DNA of 64,000 bases from Paraburkholderia acidisoli (GCF_009789675.1 NZ_CP046917.1:121511-185510); one strand, 5' to 3'; shown: positions 1-8,875, counted from the stretch's first letter. Notes: generated by a model not told the origin, from the sequence alone. Numbers and translations: made by a program.

Positions 1-1
1 G

Positions 2-148
2 GCCGTTGCTGTCGCGCCCATTGACCGGATCGTCTCATCGTCGTTTCCCGACGATGACGATGTGCCATGGTTGCCCTCGGACTACCTGCACGATGTTCCG
101 GCCGGTCTGCCGGGCATGACGGACGTGGGCCTGCCATGCGACCACTGA
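2..148 (+). CDS. 3' end of an upstream gene (partial, cut by window edge)
   Basis: An open frame enters from the left edge and ends at a TGA at 146-148, giving the last 48 residues of a protein with an acidic run (PDDDD) and a C-terminus ending LPCDH. It overlaps the start of the following ATPase gene by 13 bases, so the two are very probably translationally coupled. SbcC/Rad50-type ATPases usually follow an SbcD-type nuclease gene, so this could be the nuclease partner. That is inferred from position only, because no metallophosphatase motif lies in the visible part. Confidence 0.5.
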   Translation, partial: AVAVAPIDRIVSSSFPDDDDVPWLPSDYLHDVPAGLPGMTDVGLPCDH

Positions 149-2457
149 CCCTCACGCTCGAAGGCTTTCACGGCGTGCGGGACGGCATGCGTCGCGAGAG
201 CGTCACGCTCGATCTCGAGTCGCTGCCCGTTGGCCTGATTGCCCTCAAGGGGAAGAACGGCGCGGGCAAGTCGACGCTGATGGACAACCTGCATCCGTAC
301 CGGATCATGCCCTCGCACGCCGCGAAGCTCTCCGTCGACGCCTTCTCGTACTGGGACCACGTGAGTGGTCCTCATGCGCAGAAGATCCTCGAATGGGACC
401 ACGCAAACGTGCGATACCGCTCGACCTTCGCCTTCCGCAAACCCGGCAAGACCAACAAGGCGGAATATTTCCTTGCGTGGCGTGATAGCGCCGGTCTCTG
501 GCAACCTTTCACGGCGCCCGATGGTACGCGATCAGACGGGAAGGCGGACACCTACGACCGCTGCGTCGAGTCGGTGTGCGGTTCGCTCGAATCGTTTTTT
601 ACGAGTGTGTTTTCCGCGCAGAACCGGCGACCGCTTGCCTCCTATAACGCCAGCGAGATCAAGTCGCTGTTTGCAGAGCTGCTTCACATCGATCACCTGC
701 GGGCGTTGTCGGCGAAAGCCGGCGAGGTCGCAAAGGTGCTTGGTGGCAAGCTTGATGCGATTCAGCGCGAACTCGCTGCCCTGAGCCAGAAGCGGGAAGC
801 GCTGACGGCGACGGAGCGCGCGATCGCAACGGATATCGAGTCAATTGCGGCTGCACGGCGCGAGCGCGAGGGCCTTCTGGCCACCGCGCAGACGCTTACG
901 CAGCAGCGGGCCACGCTGGCAGCGAAGCAGGCGGAATCGGCCACGGTCGAGGCACGCCTTCGTGAGCTGGAGAAGCAGCGTGGCGAGATCAATGCATCGC
1001 TCTCGCGCGTGGCTTCGCAGGCCGCTGAGCTTCTCAGGCATCTCGATGAACGGCGCGCAGTACTTGGAAAGAGTGTTGTCACGCACGAAGCCACGCTCTC
1101 GCAACGCGCAAGGATCGAAGGCGCCCAGGCGCAGTGCGATCAGGCCCGGTTGATCATTGGTCGCGAAGAGGCGCGGATTCAGGCACTTCAGAACGACATC
1201 GCACAGCTGGAGCCGCAGCAGACTGTCCTGACTGACGCGAGTGCCGCGCTGCAAGGCGTGCACGAGCAGGGGCAGACGAAAGCGGCCTTGCTGGCGACGT
1301 TGCAGCAGCAGGCAGCCGTGATCGATCAGGTGCCGTGTACGGGTCATGCCATGCACGCGTCCTGTCCGTTGCTTGCCCAGGCGCGCGAGGCGTCGTCCAG
1401 AGCGGCCGAACAGCGCATTTCCATCGAGCAGCTTCGCACGAACTACCGTGAGCGCAAGGCGGTCGTGGAAACGCTGACGCCCGTCGTGGCCGGGCTTGCG
1501 CCCAGGCGCGTCGCGTTGAAGGAGGCGGCAGACGCGTTGTCAAAAGCGCGTTGCGATCTGCAGACAGCAACGACACTTGCAGCGCGCAAGCCGCTTCTCG
1601 AGGCGGCCGCGGTAGCGCTGTCGGAGGCGCGGACGGAGCTGGCGGGCGTCGACGCACAACGCTCGAAGGTCACAGAGCATCGTGACGCCGAGACGAAGCG
1701 TCTGGAAAGTGCCTTGCAGGATATCCAGACGGAAGTCTCGCGACTTTCGGCACTCGATGTCTCGGCCGCCATCGCAGGTCTGGATCGGCAGATGGTCGCG
1801 AACCGCGAGGCCAGTGCTGCGCTCGACGCACGTATCGAGGCATTGATCCGTCAGCATGCGACGCGCGAAACACAGCGCGACGCCATGACGACGGAACTTG
1901 CTGGTTTCGATGCGACCCGTTCGCGGGCTGACCTGCTGTCCGGGGAGGTCGCGCACTGGAAGCTGCTCGCGAAGGGCCTTGGGAATGATGGTCTGGTTGC
2001 GCTGACCATCGACGACGCAGGCCCGGCATTGACGCAGACGGTCAATGACCTGCTGCTTGCGTGCTATGGACCGCGTTTCACGGTCGAGATCCGCACGCAG
2101 CGTGAGCTTGCAAATGGTGACCTGCGCGAAGGTTTCGAGATCCTCGTCCACGATGCCGACAACGACAGCACCAAGGCGGTATCGGTGATGTCGGGCGGCC
2201 AGAAGGTCTGGATCAACGAATGCCTTACGCGCGGGATTGCGCTGTATCTCGCACGCCATGCCGGTCAGCCGTACGGGACCCTGTTCAGCGACGAGTCCGA
2301 TGGACCGCTCGACCCTGAACGCAAGGCGCAGTTCATGAAGATGAAGCGCGAAGTCCTCCGCCAGGGCGGCTACGAACGTGAATTCTTCATTTCGCAGACA
2401 CCGGACCTCCTGCTCGAAGCCGATGCGGTTATCGACGTCGAGGCAATGGCTGGTTGA
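136..2457 (+). CDS. SbcC/Rad50-like AAA ATPase of DNA double-strand-end processing
   Basis: A 773-residue P-loop ATPase of the SMC/Rad50/SbcC type, whose family works with a nuclease subunit on DNA ends. Walker A (GKNGAGKST) is at residues 39-47. A long Ala/Gln/Arg-rich coiled coil fills about 150-640. An ABC signature (MSGGQK) and a Walker B/D-loop (FSDESDGPLD) lie near the C-terminus. At the coiled-coil apex the expected CxxC zinc hook is replaced by C401-x8-C410 with two histidines between. I start it at the ATG at 136 because the core strand (RPLTLTLEGF) begins there; an upstream in-frame ATG at 67 would add 23 residues unlike the family. It overlaps the preceding gene. The length is shorter than the roughly 1,000 residues of chromosomal SbcC, which fits the phage or plasmid type. 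Confidence 0.85.
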   Translation: MRPLTLTLEGFHGVRDGMRRESVTLDLESLPVGLIALKGKNGAGKSTLMDNLHPYRIMPSHAAKLSVDAFSYWDHVSGPHAQKILEWDHANVRYRSTFAFRKPGKTNKAEYFLAWRDSAGLWQPFTAPDGTRSDGKADTYDRCVESVCGSLESFFTSVFSAQNRRPLASYNASEIKSLFAELLHIDHLRALSAKAGEVAKVLGGKLDAIQRELAALSQKREALTATERAIATDIESIAAARREREGLLATAQTLTQQRATLAAKQAESATVEARLRELEKQRGEINASLSRVASQAAELLRHLDERRAVLGKSVVTHEATLSQRARIEGAQAQCDQARLIIGREEARIQALQNDIAQLEPQQTVLTDASAALQGVHEQGQTKAALLATLQQQAAVIDQVPCTGHAMHASCPLLAQAREASSRAAEQRISIEQLRTNYRERKAVVETLTPVVAGLAPRRVALKEAADALSKARCDLQTATTLAARKPLLEAAAVALSEARTELAGVDAQRSKVTEHRDAETKRLESALQDIQTEVSRLSALDVSAAIAGLDRQMVANREASAALDARIEALIRQHATRETQRDAMTTELAGFDATRSRADLLSGEVAHWKLLAKGLGNDGLVALTIDDAGPALTQTVNDLLLACYGPRFTVEIRTQRELANGDLREGFEILVHDADNDSTKAVSVMSGGQKVWINECLTRGIALYLARHAGQPYGTLFSDESDGPLDPERKAQFMKMKREVLRQGGYEREFFISQTPDLLLEADAVIDVEAMAG

Positions 2458-2470
2458 TTTTTCCTTTTTA

Positions 2471-2526
2471 ACCCTTGCGGGGAGCGATCCCCGCAAGGGT
2501 CGCTCTCCGTTTTCTCGCTGGAGAGC
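2471..2526 (+). promoter_or_regulatory. Two-hairpin leader that can mask the ribosome binding site
   Basis: Hairpin 1 is a perfect 13-bp stem (2471-2483 with 2488-2500) and a 4-base GCGA loop. Hairpin 2 pairs GCTCTCC (2502-2508) with GGAGAGC (2520-2526). The right arm of hairpin 2 contains the Shine-Dalgarno GGAGAG of the gene starting at 2532. Hairpin 1 has only a weak T-run downstream, so a simple terminator is less likely than a structured leader, though it may also end the ATPase transcript. Confidence 0.55.
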
Positions 2527-2531
2527 AATCA

Positions 2532-2738
2532 ATGTTTCAGACGCATCCTTCTGTTGTCCGCTCGACCGCGCATGCGGTGCGCGCGGCCATGCCTCGTTGT
2601 GGTCGTGAGCATGAATACACGCTCAACGGCTCGCGCCTGCGCGATGTACTGGTCGACGGCCGCTGGATAACGGTGAACGTCAGCGCGCCGCCGGCACTGC
2701 ACATCGCAACGTGGAGCATTCAGCGCCGCCGTACCTAG
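2532..2738 (+). CDS. Small hypothetical protein (68 aa)
   Basis: A 68-residue product with no family I recognise. The start is set by GGAGAG six bases upstream of the ATG; longer in-frame starts would run through the hairpin leader. The sequence is basic, with a central YTLNGSRLRDVLVDGRWITV segment that looks like short beta strands, and no signal peptide or membrane helix. It follows the SbcC-like ATPase by 74 bases on the same strand, separated by the two hairpins, so it probably has its own translational control. The compact size and structured leader resemble genes of integrative elements. Confidence 0.55.
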   Translation: MFQTHPSVVRSTAHAVRAAMPRCGREHEYTLNGSRLRDVLVDGRWITVNVSAPPALHIATWSIQRRRT

Positions 2739-2855
2739 GCGGTCTTCTTCCATACCGGCTAACGCCGGACACGTTGATCAGATGACGACTCGTCCCCCGA
2801 GGCATGGGGTAAGGGTCGTCGTCGATCGTGTAAACAGCCATTTCAGGAGGTACAG

Positions 2856-2996
2856 ATGCGACGGCAGATCGTTATCGCAACTGTCGCGGCGTCGATCATC
2901 GCCGCGGCTTGTCTCTGCGCGATGTCTGCTTATGCTGACACGTCCGATCTTTGCGACATGTCGCCGGCGCGCGGTCTCACGACGCCAAGGATTTGA
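2856..2996 (+). CDS. Very small exported peptide (46 aa)
   Basis: ATG at 2856 lies five bases after a perfect AGGAGG (2845-2850), one of the best ribosome sites in the window. The 46-residue product has a basic N-terminus (MRRQIV), a hydrophobic core and a plausible signal-peptidase site after SAYA, leaving a mature peptide of only about 20 residues. The core contains two Cys and the mature part one. It ends just before an intrinsic terminator (3047-3077). No function is recognised; the strong translation signals and clean terminator argue for a real gene. Confidence 0.55.
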   Translation: MRRQIVIATVAASIIAAACLCAMSAYADTSDLCDMSPARGLTTPRI

Positions 2997-3046
2997 ATCG
3001 TATGCGGCGGTCAACGTGGTTCTGGTTCGACCGTCCTGCAATGAAG

Positions 3047-3085
3047 AAGCCCGCGACATCAACGACGTCGCGGGCTTTATTTTTT
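3047..3085 (+). terminator. Intrinsic terminator after the small exported peptide gene
   Basis: A perfect 11-bp stem (AAGCCCGCGAC at 3047-3057 with GTCGCGGGCTT at 3067-3077) is followed by TATTTTTTG. It may also serve the leftward gene ending at 3146. Confidence 0.85.
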
Positions 3086-3145
3086 GCGCTTACCAGGCCG
3101 GCATGCAGCCCCATTCAAAGAGCGACCACCAGACCGGCACGCTTA

Positions 3146-3613
3146 TCAGCCCAGTGCGGCCGCTACCTCGTCGGACAACGCAGCGGCCGTTGCGTGCACA
3201 GTATCGACGCGCACCCGCCCCGCAACAAGATTTGCCTGGTTGATTTCGATGCGCTCCACGTGCTGGCCACTGCGGGTCGGATGTGGTGTGGCCTTGTACC
3301 GGTTGCCACGCTCAAGATAGTCGTGAATGTCCGGCTGCATCTGGTACTCGAACGAACCGGAGTCGTCGGTTGCGACAAGCCGCAGCGCGCCCAGGGGAAG
3401 GCCGCGGAGGTCACCGTCGAGCACACGGTTGACCACCTGGTCTCGCGCGCTGGCCACGGCGACGGGACTGGAAAACGCGGGGTCCGTTTGTCGCAGCTCG
3501 ATGATGGCCAGCCACGGTTCTCGTGCGGTAAACACGACGCGGTATTCCATGGTGCTCGGACGGCTCGCTTCGCCCGAATAGACGATGGAGGAGAAAGGAC
3601 TTCGGTAAGGCAT
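3146..3613 (-). CDS. Hypothetical protein (155 aa)
   Basis: A leftward gene of 155 residues, started at the ATG at 3613 because AGGGAG lies seven bases upstream; an upstream in-frame start at 3640 lacks a site. The product is soluble, with no signal peptide, no cysteine and no membrane helix. A segment RVVFTAREPWLAIIELRQ and a later FEYQMQPDIHDYLERGNRY look like a mixed alpha/beta fold. I recognise no family. It converges on the terminator at 3047-3077, which closes the small accessory cluster. Confidence 0.6.
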   Translation of the reverse strand: MPYRSPFSSIVYSGEASRPSTMEYRVVFTAREPWLAIIELRQTDPAFSSPVAVASARDQVVNRVLDGDLRGLPLGALRLVATDDSGSFEYQMQPDIHDYLERGNRYKATPHPTRSGQHVERIEINQANLVAGRVRVDTVHATAAALSDEVAAALG

Positions 3614-3914
3614 TGAACGCTCCCTGGGGATTACCGTCACATCGACGGCAATTCCAGGCTACAGAGCGCAAATCAAAGTCAAGGCATGTGCTGTTTCAAA
3701 TGCACAGATCCCTCCGAAGCATTTCGTGCAACTAACCGTCTGATTCGTATAACTCCACAAAAAAACCGCGCCGTCAAAAAAGGGGGCGACCACTCAAAAA
3801 GATTGCCGTCAAAGCTGGTCGGGCAAGTTTCGATCCAGCGTGCTTTGGAGCGACTGGTGGCTGCAAGTCAGTCCGGCGTCACATGCGATCAGACTCCTCC
3901 CCGCGCGGAGCGAC

Positions 3915-4355
3915 TCAAGTTGACGAGCCGAGCATCGTTCCTCGACATCGACGTGTGCCGCAAAGGCATCGATATGCGGCCACTGCTTTTTTTGATCTGG
4001 TTTTCGGCAGTTCCAGTGCATAGTCGATCAGTAGCTCTTCCCCCGGCTTGATCGCACGGCTCGCTTCAAAGAAGACCCGGCCGTCTTCCTCGACCGCCTC
4101 GCAATTTGCAGCGCAGGCGTGATTGAACCACCGGGCGCTATTGCCCCCACGTGCGCCGTCGATAACCCGACCGTCGGTGAGGCCGAACAGAAACGTATGT
4201 TCGTCATCAGTTCTTTGAGCACAGTAGCGCGCCGCTTCGGACCACGAGGTCACCATTCCCTTGTATTCGACGATCCGCTCGCCGGCAAACATCGGGCGAA
4301 GTGCAAAGACGCCTTTGCCGTGAATCGTCGACCGCCGGACAACAAATCGCTTCAT
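3915..4355 (-). CDS. SET-domain protein-lysine methyltransferase, copy 1
   Basis: A 146-residue stand-alone SET domain, a family that transfers methyl groups from S-adenosylmethionine to lysines of proteins. Visible motifs are GKGVFAL near residue 14, the AdoMet/lysine-channel motif RWFNHACAANCEA, GEELLIDYALE, and a post-SET zinc-type cysteine set (CLCGTRRCRGTM) at the C-terminus. I use the ATG at 4355 (MKRF) because the domain starts there and the second copy at 58470-58910 has the same start and length; an in-frame start at 4409 is possible. The two copies are nearly identical through most of the domain and share upstream sequence. The substrate is unknown. It is divergent from the MEDS sensor gene. 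Confidence 0.85.
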   Translation of the reverse strand: MKRFVVRRSTIHGKGVFALRPMFAGERIVEYKGMVTSWSEAARYCAQRTDDEHTFLFGLTDGRVIDGARGGNSARWFNHACAANCEAVEEDGRVFFEASRAIKPGEELLIDYALELPKTRSKKAVAAYRCLCGTRRCRGTMLGSST

Positions 4356-4984
4356 CCTATTGGGTTGGGTGTATGGAGGGAAGGCGAGTATAGCGTGCGC
4401 CTCGTCCACTTCGATGACACTGTTTTAGCGGGGACATCGCTCCCGAAACGCGCCGCTTAGCGACGAAGCTTAATAGGTCTAAACGCGTCTGACCGAAGTC
4501 TGTCGAACGACTCATGTAGTCGCGAAAAATTGCAGCAAGGGCCGAGACAGTTCTGTCTTGCGCTCGCTCGGCTGAGTCCATAGCCAAGAGCGGTCGTCCA
4601 AACGACGGCTTTCTGGGATACTCGAATGTCTCCAAATGGCCCGGATTTTGCCGGACGTGACAGGCGGCAGCCGACCCATCTCGGCCCTTCGATTACAACT
4701 TCGCTAATGACCGTTTCTCTACGAAATCCGGTCATCGGCCTTGTCCACCAAAACGCCTCTTAAAAGAGAAGGTCTGCCCGGCCGCTAGAGCAGCGACCCT
4801 GAAGGGGCGGCGCACCGCGTAAATATGGCCCCATTTAAATGTAAGAGTATGAAGATCCGATCGCACCCCTGCCTTCAAACTTCAGTGTTTACATGCGCAA
4901 TGCAATAAAATGAGGCCGGCAACGCCACCGTTGTAAAAGCCGCCAAGGTTTGCCCCGCGCGGCGAATCCCCAGCCGAGATCGAT
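4356..4984. other. Intergenic region between SET gene and MEDS gene
   Basis: About 630 bases with no gene I can support. Positions about 4384-4450 match the region upstream of the second SET gene (about 58938-59006), so this part is probably the SET promoter and was copied with the gene. The rest must hold the promoter of the rightward MEDS-kinase pair. A leftward 92-codon frame at 4457-4735 shows no family signature. Confidence 0.5.
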
Positions 4985-5614
4985 ATGGACAACCCGATTA
5001 CCATTGCCGGCACCCTGATGGATGCCTATCACGTCTGCGCGTTTTTCGACAGCCGCGACCAGGAATACGATGCCCTGATTCCTTACTACCGCCAGGCCAT
5101 CGAAAATGCGGAGAAGAATTTTCATATCGTCGATCCCGCGCATGTTGAAGACCATCGTGAACGGCTCGAAGCAGGCGGCATCGACACGCAGCATTGCGAA
5201 GCGTGCGGGCAACTCGAAGTCGTCACCTGGCCGCAGGCTTATCTCGGCGAAGACGGCAAATTCGACAAGGACCGCATGCTCGGCATGGTGGAACGTTTGA
5301 CCGGTACCGGCCGCGACATGGGATTTTCACGACTGCGCATCATGGGCAACATGGACTGGGCGTTCGAAGATTTCGAAACCGCACCCGAACTGATCACCTA
5401 TGAAGCCGAGGTGAACGAGATCATCGAGCGCAACCGTCAGCCGGCCGTGTGCGTTTACGACATGGCCAAACTGTCCGGCGCCATGCTAATGGATGTACTG
5501 CGGACCCATCCGCTCACGCTTATCAACGGCATCGTGCAGGAAAATCCGTTCTTCATTCCGCCATCGGAAATGCTGAAAGAACTCGAGGCGCGAAAATCGC
5601 GAGCCAGCGCGTGA
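4985..5614 (+). CDS. MEDS-domain sensory protein
   Basis: A 209-residue protein that is almost entirely one MEDS domain (methanogen/methylotroph DcmR sensory domain; roughly residues 8-185). Family traits seen are HVCAFFDSRDQEYDALIPYY near the N-terminus, the CEACGQ cysteine pair at about residues 72-77, WPQAYL, and the FSRLRIMGNMDWA block. The domain is thought to sense small molecules, but the ligand is unknown. The gene lies 43 bases before a hybrid histidine kinase on the same strand, so the two likely form one sensing unit. A decayed copy of the same pair lies at 28316-28957. Confidence 0.85.
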   Translation: MDNPITIAGTLMDAYHVCAFFDSRDQEYDALIPYYRQAIENAEKNFHIVDPAHVEDHRERLEAGGIDTQHCEACGQLEVVTWPQAYLGEDGKFDKDRMLGMVERLTGTGRDMGFSRLRIMGNMDWAFEDFETAPELITYEAEVNEIIERNRQPAVCVYDMAKLSGAMLMDVLRTHPLTLINGIVQENPFFIPPSEMLKELEARKSRASA

Positions 5615-5657
5615 CGCCTCGCCTTGTACCCGTGCACACCATGCTAGGTAGCGGTCA

Positions 5658-7271
5658 ATGAACACCGATCTCTCGGACGGGGAAAGCCTCGAGCGTGCGC
5701 TCCGTGACCTGCTCGGGTTGCTCGGCTTGCCGGCGTTGTGGATGGGACGCGACGGCAACGCGATCGTGGAGTCGATGTCGCAGGCCATTGAGCGAATCGT
5801 TTCGCTCGACGTTTGCTACGTCGATGTGCCGTGGTTGCCCGGCGCGCCGTCCATCGTACAAATGCGGGTACGAGGCGAGAGTTTGGCTCCAGAGCTACGC
5901 GACGGGTGGCTAACTGCCATCGATGCGTGGCGCGGCTTGCCCATCCGCACGCGGGGCAGCGAATGCGACACGCCGATCGGGCGAATGAGCATGATCCGCC
6001 TGAGCATGGGATTCAGTTCGGGGCAAGGCAGCATCTGGTTCGGTTCGATGACGCCGGGATTTCCCGGCGTCAACCAGATGGCGATTCTGCGGGCGGCGGC
6101 ATCCCAGGCGGCGTCCGGCATCATGGTTGCGCGTGCCGCCTACGAACGCGAAGAGGCAAACCGGGCCAAGGACGAGTTCCTCGCCATGCTGGGGCACGAA
6201 TTGCGCAATCCGCTCGCGCCTATCTCGACTGCGCTGGCAATGATCCGGCGAGAGAACGGCAACACCGCGGATGGCTATCACCAGATCCTGGAGCGGCAGG
6301 TCGGCCATCTGTCGCGTCTCGTGGAGGATCTGCTCGACGTCAGCCGCATCACGCGCGGGAAGATCGAGCTGCATCGTGAGGGATTGCGGATCGGCTTGAT
6401 CATCACGCGTGCGATCGAGTCTGCGAGTCCGCTCATGGAGCAGCGCAACCAGCGCCTTTCCGTCGCCATGTCGGACGACGGAGCGCAGATTTTTGGCGAT
6501 CTGACGCGCCTGACCCAAGCCTTCAGCAATCTGCTGAACAATGCAGCGAAGTACACGGATGTCGGCGGCTATATCCGCGTAAAGGCGGAAACCAGCGCCA
6601 GTCACGTGGTCGTTTCGATCAGCGACAACGGCGCCGGTATCAGCGCCGAACTGATGCCAAGACTCTTCAGGATTTTCGAGCAGGGCAGTACGACGATCGA
6701 GCGGGCCAAGGGCGGACTTGGTATCGGGCTGGCGCTCGTCAAGAGTCTGGTCGAGTTGCACGGCGGCTCGATCACGGCATGCAGCGACGGACCGGGAACA
6801 GGATCGACATTCACGGTCACGCTCCCGCATGCGAGCCGCGCGGAGCTGGAAAGCGTTCCGGCTCCCCGGCTACCGGACGCGAACGTCCTTTCGGGGCAAT
6901 CGGGCACGCGTGTCTTGCTGGTCGACGACAATGTCGATGGGCTCCTTTCGATGGAGGCATTTCTCACCGACGTCGGTTTCAAGGTGGCGACGGCAGCGGA
7001 CCCTATCGAGGCGCTGGATCTGGCCGAGCAATTCAGGCCCGAGATTGCCGTGTTGGACATCGGGCTGCCGGGCATGAGCGGCTATGAACTGGCGAACGCG
7101 CTTCGCAGACAGCCCGTGCACGCGGAACTGCGCTTGTTTGCCTTGAGTGGCTACGGCATGGCCGAAGACCTCAAGCTTTCCAGCGCGGCGGGTTTCGAAC
7201 GGCACTTCGTCAAGCCGATGGCGTTGCCGGAACTGGTCGACGCATTGAACGGGAAAGACGCGCCACGTTAA
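5658..7271 (+). CDS. Hybrid sensor histidine kinase with C-terminal receiver
   Basis: A 537-residue cytoplasmic kinase without membrane segments. Residues about 1-160 resemble a GAF-like sensor region. The dimerisation/phosphoacceptor box AMLGHELRNPLAP carries His180, and the ATPase domain shows NLLNNAAKYT, DNGAGIS and GIGLALVKSLVELHGG. A C-terminal receiver follows, with the acidic pair D423-D424, phospho-acceptor D467 and a conserved FVKP lysine. It has no DNA-binding domain, so it must pass phosphate to another protein or act through a partner. It follows the MEDS gene by 43 bases and is probably co-transcribed; AGGT lies a few bases before the ATG. Confidence 0.9.
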   Translation: MNTDLSDGESLERALRDLLGLLGLPALWMGRDGNAIVESMSQAIERIVSLDVCYVDVPWLPGAPSIVQMRVRGESLAPELRDGWLTAIDAWRGLPIRTRGSECDTPIGRMSMIRLSMGFSSGQGSIWFGSMTPGFPGVNQMAILRAAASQAASGIMVARAAYEREEANRAKDEFLAMLGHELRNPLAPISTALAMIRRENGNTADGYHQILERQVGHLSRLVEDLLDVSRITRGKIELHREGLRIGLIITRAIESASPLMEQRNQRLSVAMSDDGAQIFGDLTRLTQAFSNLLNNAAKYTDVGGYIRVKAETSASHVVVSISDNGAGISAELMPRLFRIFEQGSTTIERAKGGLGIGLALVKSLVELHGGSITACSDGPGTGSTFTVTLPHASRAELESVPAPRLPDANVLSGQSGTRVLLVDDNVDGLLSMEAFLTDVGFKVATAADPIEALDLAEQFRPEIAVLDIGLPGMSGYELANALRRQPVHAELRLFALSGYGMAEDLKLSSAAGFERHFVKPMALPELVDALNGKDAPR

Positions 7272-7328
7272 TTCGTTGCGATGCATCGACCGGTACGCCG
7301 GAGAAAGGCTAGCGAGTAGTGCCGCGAT

Positions 7329-8672
7329 TCAACGCGCGATGCTGTAGCCGATACGTGCAATCCAATGCTGGCGCTGATTGTAGTCGAGTAGATCTTCGCC
7401 ATATCCGTTGAAGTAACCGACCCAGAGATAACCGCCCCACTTGCTGCCGAGCAGGCGGGCGAGAGGATAGGTCAACTGGGTATCGACGCTTCCATACCAG
7501 TGATGAGTGCCCTTGCGCAGTGTGGTGGCGAGCTGCCATCCGTCGGGGCTGCCGTATTTGATCAGCAAATCCATATAACCGCGGTAGTCGGCAATATCCT
7601 CATTTCCGGATTTGGTGAGGTAGTAATACAGCTTCGGGGAAACCGTCGTGTGATAGCCGGTCACGTCGCCGAATTCCCAGGTGGGACGCACGAAAACCGT
7701 GTTGATGCCGCGCGATTCCGGTCCGGCCTGGCCGTTCGACTCGTGGCCAATGCCAGCGGAAATTCCCATCCGCGAAAACAACGCGCTTTTCCAGCCGGTG
7801 TCCGGAATGTAGTAGAACAACTGCGGCATGTAACTCGTGTCGCGGAAGGGCGCGGAAGTCGCGCTCAGATCCCAGATCGAGTTTTGCGTATAAGCGAAAT
7901 ACAGGTTGTCGAGAAAGCGCTTCGAGCGCGGATCGTCGGGCATCATCAGCCGATATTTAAAGCTGAACTGAAAGCGCGCAGTCGTATCGCCGTTCGTGCC
8001 CACGCCGACATACATCGGTTCGTAGTACGAAAGGCGTGCCAGCGTGCTGCGGCCAATCGTCGATAACGAATCCGCGGCGGGTGCAACTGCGATGTCCTTG
8101 TCGGTGGCCGCAATGGCCGCGACCTGGGCGCGCGACGTCGCCTTGCTTTCGGCGCGCTCGGTACTCGCGACCGCGTCCTGATTCGGCCCGCGATTGAGCA
8201 CGACGAGCGACGGCGAGGCATCGAAGCCCACTGGGTCGATGCGGACTGCGCCGCGCGCGCTGTCGGGCCATGGCGCGCGGAAATGGACCTTGCGGAATTC
8301 TCCCGGCCGCAGTGTCAGATGGTCAGGCAGGCTGGGTTCACGTGGCAGTTCGAGCGGCGCCGGAGCGGCATCGCCGTTCGTCAGCGTCACCCGCAACGTG
8401 GCGGGCAGCGTGACGGTGAGCGGTCGCGAATCATCGTCCGTGACGAGCAGTGTGAGTTCGAGCGGCTCGTTGGCGGCCGCTTCACGCGCTGGCTGCAGCA
8501 ACGCCATGCTCGCGTGGGCGGGCAAGGTGATTGCCACACCCGTCACGGTCGCGAACAAGCGTACAGCATGATTCAAATTCTTGAATTGGTACGAAGCCCC
8601 GCTGTTGGCACGTGACGGGTAGGGACGGAAACGCAGACAGGCTGGAGAATTGAAGCTCATACGTGGTGGCAC
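7329..8672 (-). CDS. pldA: Outer membrane phospholipase A1 (OMPLA)
   Basis: A 447-residue OMPLA-family protein that hydrolyses phospholipids misplaced in the outer leaflet of the outer membrane. The C-terminal beta-barrel (from about residue 190) carries YTQNSIWDL, a PFRDTSYMPQ stretch and the active-site block IGHESNGQAGPESRGIN with the catalytic His and Ser. The N-terminus is unusual: the signal-like hydrophobic run (VRLFATVTGVAITLPAHA) starts only at about residue 37, and about 130 residues of beta-rich periplasmic-looking sequence precede the barrel. The start is uncertain: GTG at 8672 or ATG at 8660. It converges with the hybrid kinase. Confidence 0.88.
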   Translation of the reverse strand: MPPRMSFNSPACLRFRPYPSRANSGASYQFKNLNHAVRLFATVTGVAITLPAHASMALLQPAREAAANEPLELTLLVTDDDSRPLTVTLPATLRVTLTNGDAAPAPLELPREPSLPDHLTLRPGEFRKVHFRAPWPDSARGAVRIDPVGFDASPSLVVLNRGPNQDAVASTERAESKATSRAQVAAIAATDKDIAVAPAADSLSTIGRSTLARLSYYEPMYVGVGTNGDTTARFQFSFKYRLMMPDDPRSKRFLDNLYFAYTQNSIWDLSATSAPFRDTSYMPQLFYYIPDTGWKSALFSRMGISAGIGHESNGQAGPESRGINTVFVRPTWEFGDVTGYHTTVSPKLYYYLTKSGNEDIADYRGYMDLLIKYGSPDGWQLATTLRKGTHHWYGSVDTQLTYPLARLLGSKWGGYLWVGYFNGYGEDLLDYNQRQHWIARIGYSIAR

Positions 8673-8875
8673 GTTGCTCGCGTGATAGAAGAATAGAAAC
8701 CTCCTATACCACGGCCAGTTTAGTTGTGCTTCCGGGCGATCTGTTTGCCGGTTTTTACTTGTTTTTCTTGCCTAGGGACATTGCGTAAGGTATGCCCGAA
8801 TTCATCAGATCGACAACGGCCCCGCATTGAGAAGATATCAAATCTTGAACAGTCGATGGCGAATGGGCTTGCGCA

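Noticed and set aside
67..135. Start of the SbcC-like ATPase at the ATG at 67
   Set aside because: The added 23 residues overlap the upstream gene further and have no similarity to the family N-terminus; the ATG at 136 starts right at the core strand.
2471..2500. The perfect hairpin after the ATPase gene as an ordinary terminator
   Set aside because: The downstream T-run is broken and a second hairpin covering the ribosome site follows at once, so a leader role is at least as likely. Termination is not excluded.
3686..4051. Rightward 121-codon frame overlapping the SET gene
   Set aside because: It runs antisense to the SET domain for much of its length and shows no motif of its own.
4457..4735. 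Leftward 92-codon frame between SET and MEDS genes
   Set aside because: No ribosome site and no family motif; the region is better explained as promoter DNA and intergenic sequence.
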